Positions 1 through 11,700 of a stretch of 64,000 nucleotides of DNA are shown in pieces (within the stretch, counting starts at the first letter, position 1; the number at the start of each line of letters is the position of its first letter). The translations under genes and the position numbers were made by a program. The notes under the pieces are model-generated. The model ran no database searches, was not told the origin of the DNA, and saw only the letters and a list, made by a program, of their open reading frames with translations. Source of the stretch: Nautilus pompilius (lineage: Eukaryota; Mollusca; Cephalopoda; Nautilida; Nautilidae); assembly GCA_018389105.1 (NCBI GenBank), contig JACATO010001085.1:744001-808000 (forward strand). The letters run 5' to 3'.

Positions 1-1850
1 TTTAAACGAGTCTGTTATCTGACACCAGTTCTTCAAGTAGCCCATGGTCTGAAAACATTAGCCATAGCTCATCAATTGTGTTCTCTGCTGTTGTGCTATG
101 TATGTGTTTGACCTCTATCTATCTATCTAGACTGGCTATCGTCAGTACTAGGTAATAATCTCTACAGTTTTTCACAAAAATCAACATGAACTCTCTGAAA
201 TGACCAGGGGGTGCGATTTATATGTATGAAACAACACTTTTAAAGAAACATTTCTCACATTTTGACATAGTGCACCTTTAGCCCCCTCAGTCAATTTCAT
301 GGAACAGTTGTCTGTGTCTCCCAAAGCAATTCTTCAAGTATTTTCTCCCTAAACATTGCTGGAATTACTCACAGCCAATAGTAAACAATTCTGTTCACAT
401 GACATTTCAGGCTTTCGTCATCAAACTTCTGGCCAATCATTTCATAGCCATTGCTAAGTACTGGGTTAAATTTAGTTTTTCTTGCTATTAATGGGAAATC
501 ATCCTATACTACACCTAAATTATAACTTTACCCTTGTTTACCAACTTTATAATCATTGTGCCCTAATATGGATAATGCATCAACAATTAAATGATTCTAA
601 GATTCTTCATATTGAATATCATAATCATATGCTGATGGGGTCAATGCCCACTCACCTTTGCATTTTTGTGGTATGGGAGATTTAGGACCTGGTATTGCCA
701 ACAACAGTTTAATGTCGGTGACCAATGTAAAGTTCTGACTATACAGATATTGGTGGAATTTTTGTATGCCAAAGATTACGAAGAGTGCTTCCTTTTTGAT
801 TTGACCATAATTTATCTCACTAGAGTTCTTATTTGTATATGCAAATTCTATGGGTCTTTCTTTCCATCATCCATTACATGACTAATCACTGCTACAACTC
901 TCTAACTTGAAGCATTATGGGCCAGTTTTAGTTCCCTTTTTGTGTCATAATGCACTAACAATGCATCACTTGATGGAGATTTTGACCCTCATTTTCCCAC
1001 TTCCGTGGAATACCCCTTTTCAACAACTGATCAAGTGGTTCTAAATTTATAGCTAAAAATGCCAAGAATTAATAATAATAATGGATCATCCCTAAAAAAA
1101 AGGATCTAAAGTCAGACACATTACTCGGCACAGGATCTTTTGATAGCAAAATCTGGACTTCAGTGGGATGCCGACTGTCTTTGTCTACCTTCAAACCTAA
1201 ATACCTGACTTCTGGTTTTAAGAATTTTCATTTAGGTAACCTAGTGTACATTATATTTGTGCAGTCTTCCAAGTACCTCTGCTTGAATTACTAAATTCTC
1301 TTCTGCAAAATTTGGTCTATTTTGAATTGGTAAACTTTAGGACTAGATTTTTCACCATATAATAATTTAGCATACCAATACAACCCTTTGTATGTGTTTA
1401 TTGTGAGATATTCTCTACCATCTTCTTTAACACTTAACTAAACATAGGCATGTGACAAGTCAATTTTACTATAAACACCTTTGAACTACTGGGAGCTGTA
1501 AACAGATCTTGAGTTGTTAGTAATGGGTATGGTTCATCTTCTACTGTTTAATTTAGAGTAATTGTAATCCCAACATTTTCTTAGTTTTATCTGCTTTGGG
1601 TGCAATGACTACTGGAGTAGCCCACTCAGATTTTTTTCACTTATCTATCTAGTTCAGTGGTTCCCACTCAATCTGTGGATAATTACCTTTCAATGCAGTA
1701 TGTCTCAATTTTGCTGGCACTAATTTCTGAGAAAGGAATATGCCTCTGACCCTACCTCTACCAGGAATATTTTCTTCTTCAGTATCTCCCTCTTGTTCTC
1801 TTATATTTTTTGCAGTAGAAAATATGTGCACTCAACATGCAAGCTGAATA
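1..1850 (-). mobile_element. Decayed Gypsy/Ty3-type LTR retrotransposon pol fragment
   Basis: Translating the minus strand piecewise across many stops and frameshifts gives the order expected of a Gypsy pol. A reverse transcriptase start of the form SEWATPVVIAPKADK lies near 1590-1635, followed by a degenerate EDEPYPLLTTQDLF block. A post-RT block of the form VQILLSKDPVPSNVSDFRSF lies near 1100-1180, then RNase H-like remnants (600-1000), and an integrase-like stretch (APLGHFREF..D) near 190-280. No LTR is visible and the element runs off the left edge. No frame is long enough to be functional. Family assignment is firm from the RT and post-RT blocks; finer clade is not. Confidence 0.75.
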
Positions 1851-3775
1851 TTTCTTTTTCTGCTGAGAATTCACCAACCCTTTGATCAAAATCCACCATT
1901 TTGTTCTTTTTCTTGGACACACACACACACACTTGTGATGGACATTTTTTTTCTTTTTCTCTCAAAGGAAACAATACTTCTCCTCCTCTATCATTTTATG
2001 GCAGTCTTGGACATTTCAAACTTTAAATCACGGGTATTCTCTAATCCTCACTGCCAAACTGTAATATATTGGATATTAACAGGTAATTGTCTGAGAGAGA
2101 CTGAAACAAGGGACTGCTATTTCTGAACTGTTTATTGCACATGTGCTGACCAGGTCCAATGAGAGGTGGGCCCAGGAGGCCCATCTGGCCTGGGCCTCAG
2201 GCTTAGAGGGTGCATCAAAATTTCCACTTGTTTATGTTTATATTAAACTTATTAAATAACTTTCTTTTGTTTTATTTATTTGCAGAATACATGAAAGTCA
2301 AACCAACTTTGTATTATTTTAAATTATCAAATAAACCCTATGAAGAGCAGATTAGAAAGTGGAGTGAGAGAGAGTCAGAGAAAACAATCAATATAAACAT
2401 ACTGTCACTTTCCTTTGTGAATATGTACCTACCTAAATTAAAATAAGTTTAAACAAATACCTAAGCAAACAGAAATTACAACTAAACTGTGAAAAGGCCT
2501 GGTCGGATGGCCTCCTCTCAGAGGGCCTGTTGCTGAAACATCAACTTGATAAAATTATACACTACAGTAAGAAAAAATATAGGATGAACATGATAACATT
2601 ATGCTTTAGGTAACAATTAAATTTGACATTTGTAAAAATAATTTGCTAAGTCCATAATTATGCAAGAAAATTGGTATGATATCAATGCAATTAATAGTTT
2701 ATATATTTTTGATAGATGGTTTATTAGATTTTTAATGTCTTTCTGCTGAGATAATGCATTTTCATTAACAATAAAGTGTTGAAAATACAGATGGCAGTGT
2801 TTTTGTATGGCAGGCTCATGGTTTTTAAAGTCAGTGTATCATTTTATCAAATCTGTCTCAAGCACATTTTGCAACTCTTAAATTTTCTTGATTTTGTTTT
2901 TGAACGCTATTAGCTTTGATTTTTTTTTCTTGCTTTTGTTTGATATTTAAAGCTGACATTTATGCTTTAATTTTTTTTTATTTTTACTAAAACTTAAATT
3001 AATTTCCTAAATCATTTTCTAAAATATAGCTTTTAGTTAGAAAAGGATTGGGTTAAAACAATTTTTTTTAGTTGACTAAGCATAATAATTGCATCCAGTG
3101 TTGTTTTCTTTTTTCTCTAGTATTTCAAAACCCCAAAAGAAAATTTGGGGTTCACCAGTTGTACTACCTGACTAGAACAATTATTCCAACACCCCTGGCT
3201 TGTTCAGTTTTAAATTTTCAAGCCAATGCTCAGGCATAATTTTCTAAGAATTTGTTTTTACCCTTATCAATACTACAGTTAAAATTATTTTATCATTCAT
3301 TGAAAGGAGTCCCTAAAGTTTAAAGATGTTGTACATGCATATTAAGCATTTTCACATTATACAGGCTATTTCAGTTGGAAAAGGGCTTCTTTATACTGTG
3401 AACTGTCATATTTTAAAATACTCTTTCTTCCATATTTGCATAGGCAGTGGTTGTTAACAAAGGACCCTGATCCACATAGGAGGCAGTTATCTAGGTGACT
3501 GTTAATTGTTGTTACAAAGTCAGTGAAAACACAACTAAGATAAAGTAAGGCTCCTCGTGTGTTTGACAAAGTGGAGTCCCTGTAATTGTAATAAAACATT
3601 AAATAATTTTTAGTTTTCATTTGATGAAAATAATGGACTAGGTATAAGAAATATCTTTGTTTAGTACAAGCTCTTACATCTCATTCATATTTGTAATATC
3701 ACTTCCTGAATATCCATCCTGTCAACATTATATTCACAATTAAAATTTTATAAATTGTTTTATTTTGCTGCTGTT
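1851..3775. other. AT-rich intergenic sequence without recognised genes
   Basis: This stretch contains a short CA run near 1917-1932, a GC-richer island at 2150-2210 with 'ggcccaggaggcccatctggcc'-like purine/pyrimidine blocks, and T-rich runs. Small open frames here look like chance in AT-rich DNA. I see no coding signature. Confidence 0.5.
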
Positions 3776-3950
3776 CACAGTTGATTTTGGACAGACAAAA
3801 TGCTTGTAGGTTTATGTATATTCAGATTTAGTTAACCGAGGACTGCACCTTCACTACAATGTACACAGTTGATTTTGGACAGACAAATGCTTGTAGGTTT
3901 ATGTATATTCAGATTTAGTTAACCGAGGACTGCACCTTCACTACAATGTA
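3776..3950. repeat. Tandem duplication of an 88-bp unit
   Basis: The unit starting CACAGTTGATTTTGGACAGA is present twice, at 3776-3863 and 3864-3950. The copies differ visibly only by one A in the run after GACAGACAAA. The near-identity implies a recent local duplication. No protein or RNA signature is seen in the unit. Confidence 0.9.
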
Positions 3951-5138
3951 CATTAGACCATTTGAAGTCAAATTCAAGAGAAAAAACAACTAAACCATTA
4001 ATTTTACAAAATAGTGCTAACAACAAGAAGGAAAAAAAAACAAGTTTTAAATAAGCAAAATATTTTGGTTAACTAATTAAACACATGTTTACCAGAACCA
4101 TTCTCTGGTGTACTTTTGTGGTTGGCTGGCATCAGAGACTACTATACTTTTATTCCCACCGGTCTTCCAGTTACAATTAGTAGTGATATCTGTGTACATA
4201 AGGTAATAATTTTCAATAACTTTTTTGTACAGATAAAAAGTTAAAATAACATCTTTTGTAGAGAAGCAGGAGAAATAAGTAATGTTACATTAACTTTATT
4301 GGTTGTATATAAGCATTAATTTGTGGAGCTACATAGTTTATTTCAAACTTTCCTTCTGATTAAGTGTGGATAGAAATTAGAGCACCCATTTGGAACCCCA
4401 GTATATATAAAGGAACCATACCTCATTTATAAACAAGCAAAGCTCCATCTCCACTGTGAACATACAGTTACATTCTTAGTTATTGACATTTACCCTAGAC
4501 ACTAGTAATCTAACATTGGTGGGGCTGAGGCAAACATTACATTTTTACTGCATTGTTTCTGAGCAGCATAAGCATTTGTTGATGCAGTGAGAGGAAGTAT
4601 CATTGCTTCCCACCAGTTTAAATTTCAGTGGAAAGTAATTATTATTGGTTTGAATCACTTCAGCAATAAAATATAACGGTTATTTTCTTCCTTTTCACTG
4701 AAACTAGTTTAAATCTTTTAAATAATGAGCCATGACAGAGTAGAGTTAAACTCAGGAAATCCTGAAATTCAAGTTGTCTGCCTCTTTCCTACCTAACTAA
4801 TATTTCAAAAGTAATTTCAAGTTCAGTATTTTTTATTTTTTTAATGAAACCTCCGTTTTTATGGTATTTAGATTTATAAGGAAACTCTACATACATAAAA
4901 GTATAAAGTTAATTCAAAATTTTCCCCTCACCCTATTAATATTAACTGAACTATCCAAAATCCTGTTTTAACAGTCTTTCCCTGGTGCCATCATCAGGGT
5001 TTTGGTCTGCATTGATATGGCTTTGCAATGGACGTTTTTTTTTAATTTTTAATATTTTAGAGGAATAGCACAAACAGCTCAAGAATTTGTTGATCGCTAT
5101 AATTGTAGTTTTTCTTTTCACACAGCCTTGAGCAACCA
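3951..5138. other. AT-rich intergenic sequence
   Basis: No open frame with a recognisable domain, no tRNA and no transposon ends were seen. Short frames that cross 5057-5309 on the minus strand lie over transposon-derived sequence and are not genes. Confidence 0.5.
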
Positions 5139-5236
5139 AAGGTTGAGAATCTCATATCTGAAATCCTTGGGACCCGAATGTGTTTCAGATTCTGGAATTT
5201 TTCGGATTTTGGAATATAGATATACCAGCATAATTT
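5139..5236 (+). mobile_element. Half of a pogo-like MITE (one terminal end only)
   Basis: The sequence GTTGAGAATCTCATATCTGA and the following 'tttcggattttggaatatagatataccagcataatttgg' region match the reverse complement of the right end of the intact MITE at 6253-6746. Homology stops at about 5236 where the Tc1-derived fragment begins, and the partner inverted repeat is missing. Confidence 0.7.
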
Positions 5237-5253
5237 GGTAGTTAACCCACTGG

Positions 5254-5758
5254 GCTGCCATATCGCATGGTGGAAAGACAAAATCAACTTTCTTTGGAGA
5301 ACATTTCAATTCAGCTGGATACCTTTTAGCTCAAAGGCACCTCCTACCACCATATCAATAAGATATACTAAGAGTTGGTACCATATTCTTCAGGCTACAT
5401 GCCAAGTATCATCATGTGAACACAGTCTGAAAGAGGAATCAAGACATTCAACTTCTTCTCTGTGAACCCAAAAACTCTTGGATGAATGTGATCAAGCACC
5501 TGTGGGAGTATATATATTATCAGCTGAGAGAAACCCATCTGCATCCCACCAATATGATAAAATGAAAGGAAGCTCTCACACAGGTATAGCAAAACCTTGA
5601 CTGAACTATGATAAAAAAATCTGGTCAAATCAATGCCAAACAGGGTAGAGACTGTTCGTGCTGCTAAAGATGACTCAATCAAGTACTAACACAGAATTTC
5701 GCTCTACTGCTAGTCTCTATTTACTAGTTTCCACAAAAAACTGACATATTGTAATAAC
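5254..5758 (+). mobile_element. Tc1-like transposon fragment, copy 1
   Basis: Piecewise plus-strand translation gives the C-terminal third of a Tc1-type transposase: a KHLWEYIYYQLRETHLHPTN block (the 'E' side of the DDE region), then a SMPNR..TVRAAK..S.KY-like end. The frame carries stops. The fragment is nearly identical, with a constant offset of 55,682, to 60936-61439. The identical 95-residue antisense frames in both copies only reflect this duplication. The fragment lacks the upstream transposase part that is visible beside the second copy. Confidence 0.8.
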
Positions 5759-6252
5759 TGGTGAGGTCAGAGGGCCTGCAGTGATTTGTAATCATTATCT
5801 CTAATTAAGTAAAACAAACTAAAACATAATGGGTTTTGTTGTAATCAGAAAGAATAGCAAATAAAAAGAAACAAATTATGAAATACATCAGATCATTCTA
5901 ACTGTAGGAGCAGGGCAGGATACTCTGCAAACCCGTGCTGAACTCGTTTTCCTGTCACTGACCTTTTCTAGTAATGAGCCGCAGTGGAGTTTTGCCATTT
6001 TCTTATTTGCTGTCATGGCCAGTGCAAGGTCACAGAAAAGCCATTTAGCTTTAATTTGAAGAATTTTAACTAGATTAGGCCACCCACGAGATAGTGTAAG
6101 TCAGGGTTGGGTACGGTTGGTGACATGATTACCGTACCCAACAAAAGAAACAGGCCACAATAAAACTACTCAGATTGTCACAGATTTTCTTTATTTTTTC
6201 GTCATGAAACAAGACTCCGGTGACAGACCTTATGGTTTTTTCTTTTGCTTTA
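5759..6252. other. Unassigned spacer; CpG frequency rises here
   Basis: No gene is recognised. From about 5930 rightward the CpG dinucleotide becomes common (for example around 5935-6000 and 6110-6130), unlike the sequence to the left. Confidence 0.5.
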
Positions 6253-6746
6253 CAGGTCGAGCGAGAATCCCTTGTCCAAAATTCTGAAAACCGAAAAGCT
6301 CCAAAATCCGAAATATTTTTGGAGCGCCTTCATTGGAAAATTCCAGAAGGTTCCTGGGTGACACACAGGTCCTGACATGCTTGACGTATGTACATCACTC
6401 ACCTTAATTTTTGTGCTTTGTTATTGGTGGGAATATACTTTGAAAATGTCGAAAAGGCCTGCAAATACCCCTACAGTACCAGTAGGTCTACCGTAGTGAC
6501 AGCTTACCTTTCTGATGGTTAAATGTACATATTTTTCTTATGGTTTCATACACAAAATGATTTTAAAATATTGCATAAAACTACCTGTAGGCTATATGCG
6601 TCCATATGCAGTTATAATGTTGTAAGTGAACTTGTGCCCAGTCCCCACTCCTCGGTGAGTAGATACCAAATTATGCTGGTATATCTATATCCCAAAATCC
6701 GAAACATTCGGTCTCCAAGGATTTCGGATAAGGGATTCTCAATCTG
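6253..6746. mobile_element. pogo/Tigger-like MITE, 494 bp
   Basis: The left end starts CAGGTCGAGCGAGAATCCCT and the reverse complement of the right end starts CAGATTGAGAATCCCTTATC. Both ends continue with 'ccgaaa..ccaaaatccgaaa' type sequence. TA dinucleotides flank the element at 6251-6252 and 6747-6748, as expected for TA-targeting Tc1/mariner/pogo elements. There is no transposase inside. A degraded half copy lies at 5139-5236. Confidence 0.8.
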
Positions 6747-8646
6747 TAGTTCAGCAAGCCAGGTTCCGAAAGTCGAGGCTCACACGTCGCCCATAGGCCG
6801 AGTGTGCTGTCCGTCTAAACAGGTGATGGTGCTAACTGGGTACCCGCTGCTGCTAATCACTGGTTAACCCTGAGCCATGTCGGTAGGTTGGTGGGGGGAA
6901 AGGGAGTCCTGCTCGCTCATTCGTACTAATTTTGTATCAACCCTGAGCGACGTTTACTTATTTCTTCATGTTTCTCCCTAGCAACCTTACTGACCGCTCC
7001 CGCACCAACTACGGCTTCAATGGCGACTCGTGTTTGTGCGAGAGATGTACGTTCATTCTAGCAAACTATTTTGTTTCTTTTTCTTGGTGTAATTAATGTC
7101 TGTAGCCCATCTCTGATGAATGACAAGAATACAATAACTTAGCTAGAAACTGAATGACGAACCCAATATCAAAATCCGCAATAATTAATTGTACACCATA
7201 TTGATAAAAAAAATACCATATTTTAAAAAAATTCATTGTTTTTTATTAAAACAATGAAAATCATATTTTTATTTCTTGTTCACATTAATTTGTACAATAT
7301 TGTGGTGTATTATCACCAGTTATCTACGTATCACATGAGAGAAGATCTGAGTCCTGGATTACATCCCATACCTGTACCTCATGGTTGTGGGGGGCCTTCT
7401 GCCGCTGCGGGAAATGCTATGGCCAGGCAGAACCGTATATCACTTTACCTTTTTGGATGGCGTGGTTGATTTTTGTATTATTATGGATGCAAAATTGCCA
7501 TAATGTCGGGATGGTTTCGAAGTGTGGATCCCATCTCCGGTGATTATTGAAAACACTGGCCGACTCTTCTCACTATCTCGGGTGTTGCGGAACAATTGGC
7601 AGTTAAATTAAAGCATTAACACCGCATGTGGCCAACCATCCCATTAGAACCTCCACCACAGGCACCCGGAAAGCCCTGCTAGGAGGGGAACAGCCACGGG
7701 GCCGCCTGGTAAGGAAGAGAGAGTTGGACGGGGACGCTGAAGCCGACCGGAATTGGAGAGCGCGCGCCTTCAGTAGCCCACCGGAGTATTTAAAATACCT
7801 GTATCGTTCTTTGTTGTTTTTTAAAGCGTAGATAACAGAGAGCAAAAAAACACAAAACAACACATCACCTGTTAAAAATAGTTTGTGATATAAAAAGTTA
7901 CGATCAAATAACATCAGAACTTGCCTGAAATCTGAATTTCAAACAATAGTTTTTATTACTGTCAAACTTTCTTTGGTTCCATCCGTTAAAGCTGTTCACG
8001 TGTCGTGCGATGAGGTTTAAGGTGGCGTCGGCTGACCATCTGTCAACAAAGTCTAATTGGAGATTACGACTAAGCATTGACTGCCGAGAGACATGGCCGA
8101 GTTTGAATCACAACCGTTGGCTTTCCTTACATCCTCCTCGTGATGGCAACAAGGAAACCATTAGTCAGTTCTGTTACCACTAACAAGGGCCCGTCCGAAC
8201 TAACCCTCTGCTCTCTGTGAATATCGTATCCCCCAAATCACCTCCATCCAGACTTTTTTTTCTTGGGGGGTTTTGCTATTTAAAAGTCGAGTTTGGCATC
8301 ACTTCCACGTCAGATTTTATTAGAATATAAAAAAAAAACAGGTGAATTAAACTGATATTTTAATAATGCGGGGTTCTGACACCAGTCTTGTTCTTATGGG
8401 TGGGGCTTTAATTTGGCAGTAAAACCAGCCATGTTTCTGGCGCCACCATTCACCTCGAATGCATCCTGTTATATCACGGAAAAAATTATTCATTAGTCCA
8501 GTTACTCATATTTTCTGTTCTGGTTTCGGTGTAAGATGACAAGCATCAGTAACTCATGCAATGGCTGAGCTGGAAATCCTGCTTCTATCAGCAAAGTATT
8601 TCCTTTACATATCCCACTCTTATACGCTAGTTTAGAGTCAGTTGGT
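6747..8646. other. CpG-rich region upstream of the CCP gene; possible unannotated exons or promoter
   Basis: CpG is dense at 6760-7045 and 7640-7790, unlike most of the window. Short open frames occur on both strands (for example 7628-7831 plus and 7603-7914 minus), with no domain I recognise. A frame near 6968-7090 reads NLTDRSRTNYGFNGDSCLCE, and the same block offers a splice-like layout (acceptor 'tttctccctag' ending at 6981, donor 'gtacgt' at 7047). These are hints only. The distal promoter of the CCP gene probably lies in or near this region. Confidence 0.35.
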
Positions 8647-8755
8647 ATGTACTTTTACTGCACTGCGATTATGCATTGCTTACTGTGGGTAATATTGATT
8701 GCATCAGCTGCAGCCAAACACACTGTTTTAAATACACACCCTGATAATCGGAAAG
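8647..8755 (+). CDS. CCP gene exon 1: signal peptide
   Basis: The ATG at 8647 opens MYFYCTAIMHCLLWVILIAS, followed by AAA-KHTVLNTHPDNRK. This is a hydrophobic core with small residues at a likely cleavage point (Ala-Ala-Ala before Lys). The exon ends in AAAG|GTAAGT, a strong phase-1 donor matching the phase-1 acceptor of the first CCP exon. Joining makes a Gly codon and no other exon is required between them. The exon is short and lies almost 8 kb from the next. If transcription starts upstream, two short upstream frames (ATG at 8536 and 8561, the second ending at 8635) would precede it. Confidence 0.75.
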
Positions 8756-11700
8756 GTAAGTAGGAATGCTTTAATATATTATATTGTGTTATATTACACT
8801 ATACTGGCGCGGTACTACCAAGACTTCATCTGGGGATATTGTATGTGTGTGCTTTCATGCATAAGTGAAAGTAACTATTAAAGCTGCAGTAACAGTTTTT
8901 TAACCCTTCAGAGTTTCTCAAACGGTATATCTCGGCACTTCACCGGTTCTAGTTCTACTCTCACGGCCCCTGTCTGACCCGCTGCAGCAAAGCGGACCTG
9001 TCTGCACGAAAGGAATTCCATCACATTTACTTATTAACAGAGTACGATACATGTAGTGTGTATTCATAACTAATTACATCATTTAGACACTTTAGCAATT
9101 TTCAACAGTTACTTAAGTCAGCAACACCAGTTTTTTGATAGTTAGGTACCATGGCAACTAAAGTCCCAGAATTTGACGAAAACAAAGATGTAATACATTA
9201 TTTGGAAAATGAACTATCCTGTCACCGGAGGAATTTGTTGCTAAACACAGGCACATTCTGTTTAGGTAACTTTATATTGTTTTACATTTTCTTTACTACA
9301 GAATTCACTTAAACAAATGTAATCTTATAAATTTTAATTATTAAAAATTTGAGAGTTAATGTTTTATACTTCACCAAAATAAGTGTTTTATATACTTTTT
9401 AACAAAGTACTGCATTACATTTCCATTAGATTTTAAAGTAGATAAATAACGAGTTGTTAATGTTTAAGATCTCCACATATGAAATTAACTATGAATTATA
9501 TTCATAGTTAATTAAAATTTGAGATTAAGATTAATAACAGCAGCTATTGGCAGAGTGGCACCATGTTTAACTTGGTCTGAGCAGAAGTACTATGGATAGG
9601 TTCTCCCTACTAGTTCTTTATATTAGCATTTTGCTCTAGGTAATATGTAAATAACATTATAAAATTACAGTTTCGCTTTAAATACACACACCTCATTCAT
9701 TTACAGTAGAGCGCCTATTATCCGGATAATTGGACATTATCAAAAAATCGATACAAATAGAAATCGTTTACAGCATAAGTAATAAATGATTCCATTTACC
9801 TGTGTAATGTACACTCTTTAAACAACTACCATCACCGAGTACATATTTACACTACTGTAATTTGTTTAAGACAAAGGCTGAATGATTAATGGCTGATTTA
9901 AGGAAGACTTTTTTTTTGTAAGTAAATCATGCAATCTTTTAAAACACAGCAGCCGAATAGAGTCATATCCTTCTTATCCCTTCAGCTATATCATTGCAGT
10001 GTCTAGGCATTTGAAAGCCTCTGTATGCGATGACTCTTCTTAACCTTTGTCATCATCTTTATTTTCTTCTTGAGCTTTCTTCCTCCTCATCTCGTACAAC
10101 TTCGATGATTTTCTCTTCTGTTAACAGTTAACAGCCAGGGTCATTGGCGTTACAATTCATCCCCTCTCTGACAACTTCTGAATCACAATCCAAGCATCCA
10201 GGCATTCCTTTTAGTGTTACTGCTATGTCATTGATAGTTTTTATCCGTCTCTGGCCTTCTCTTTAGATCCAATTTAAAAATTTGATTCCATGCCTTCTGA
10301 AGCGTAGTATTTTTTAAGGAATTCAGAAAATCAGCTACCATCCAACAGCATACTTTAAGATCAAGATTTTAAAAAAATCCCCTAACCCTGACTTGGGCGA
10401 CGGCGGCCAATAAAACCTTCGAAAAAGTTGTTTCTTATATAGGCGTTTAATCGTTTCAATCCCTCTCTGGTCCATTGGCTGTATTACAGAAGTCACCTTT
10501 GGTGGGAGAAATATAATCTCCGACACGCCGTCCTCACGTTCCAGGAGTTCGGCTGAGAGATAAGGCGGCGCATTGTCTAGAAGAAGCAAGATTTGCTCGA
10601 CTATTCCGATGTACTTTTGGGAATTTCTTAACCTCAGGAATGAAGGTTTTGTCATACTATTCCAGAAGCACTTGAGCGTCCATCCACGTTTTTGTAATCT
10701 TCTGGTTGTTGTCAACAGCAGGCAAAGTTTTTCGCATTTTTGAATGGCTGACGTTTCTTGAGTTCAGTCAGTATTTCTCTGCTAACGTTTTACCTGATTC
10801 GCCGTTTGTTTTTCTTTTAAAACTTGTCCAGAAAGTTCACTTTATCACCCGACGAAAGAACCGCTCTTCTGCGTTTGGTAGACATTTTCACCCAAAAAAA
10901 GCTGCCGAACTCAATCGGATCGATGTCGCTTCTGATAAAGATACAGATGCGAGGTGGCCCCGCTGTACTGTCTGGTAGGAAGTAGTCAAACCTGTTTAGA
11001 CACATTTAACATTCATGAGATTTTCAGCGAATTTTTCTTTTTAAAGAAATATTTTTAATTTTCAAAATTTTATCCAGATAATCATCGCTCTACTGTACTT
11101 TTTTTTAAAAAAAAAAAAACAAACTTTCGTTTAGAAATCTGAGAGAACCGGTTGTTGTTCGTAATTACTGCTGTCAAGCGGGAAAGAGGAGGGGGATGCG
11201 TAAAAGCTGAATTTTCATTTCATCCACCACTTAGAAAAGTAAAAGAGATAAATTGTAGTAAAAAAATGGGAAGGTTAGGAACCAAGAAGGCATCTTGACA
11301 AAAAAAAATAAGTAGCCTAATAACGGCTACTTAAAGAAAAATGGCTAGAAATTTAACTAGACACCGATGGACAATTCGTCTTCCTATCCTTTGTTGCACC
11401 GTATTAGGCAGGCGTGAACTTGGTCGAGATTTCTATATCAGAAAAAACGATATATTTCCTTGTTTGAGATTTGAGATTGTCAGGCAAGGTCACCCTGAGA
11501 GTCAGTCAGACGAGCAAACAGCGGGGTCAACACCTCAGCAAAAAAAATTGTGGTAGGCAAATAAACATTTATTCTTAAAAAGATGAAAAGTATAATTTTT
11601 TTTTAAAAAATCTAAAGAATATTTATTATGAAAAAAATTCATCTGTTTAAATGTAACAAAATAATATTCTGATAGCTACATAAAATATTTTTAGGCTGTT

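Noticed and set aside
5395-5682. Identical 95-residue minus-strand frames here and at 61077-61364
   Set aside because: They are antisense to the Tc1 transposase remnant, and their identity only reflects the duplicated transposon fragment.
7603-7914. 103-codon minus frame with a hydrophobic N-terminus, overlapping a 67-codon plus frame
   Set aside because: Both strands are open in the same CpG-rich stretch, neither has a recognisable domain, and no splice or start context supports either.
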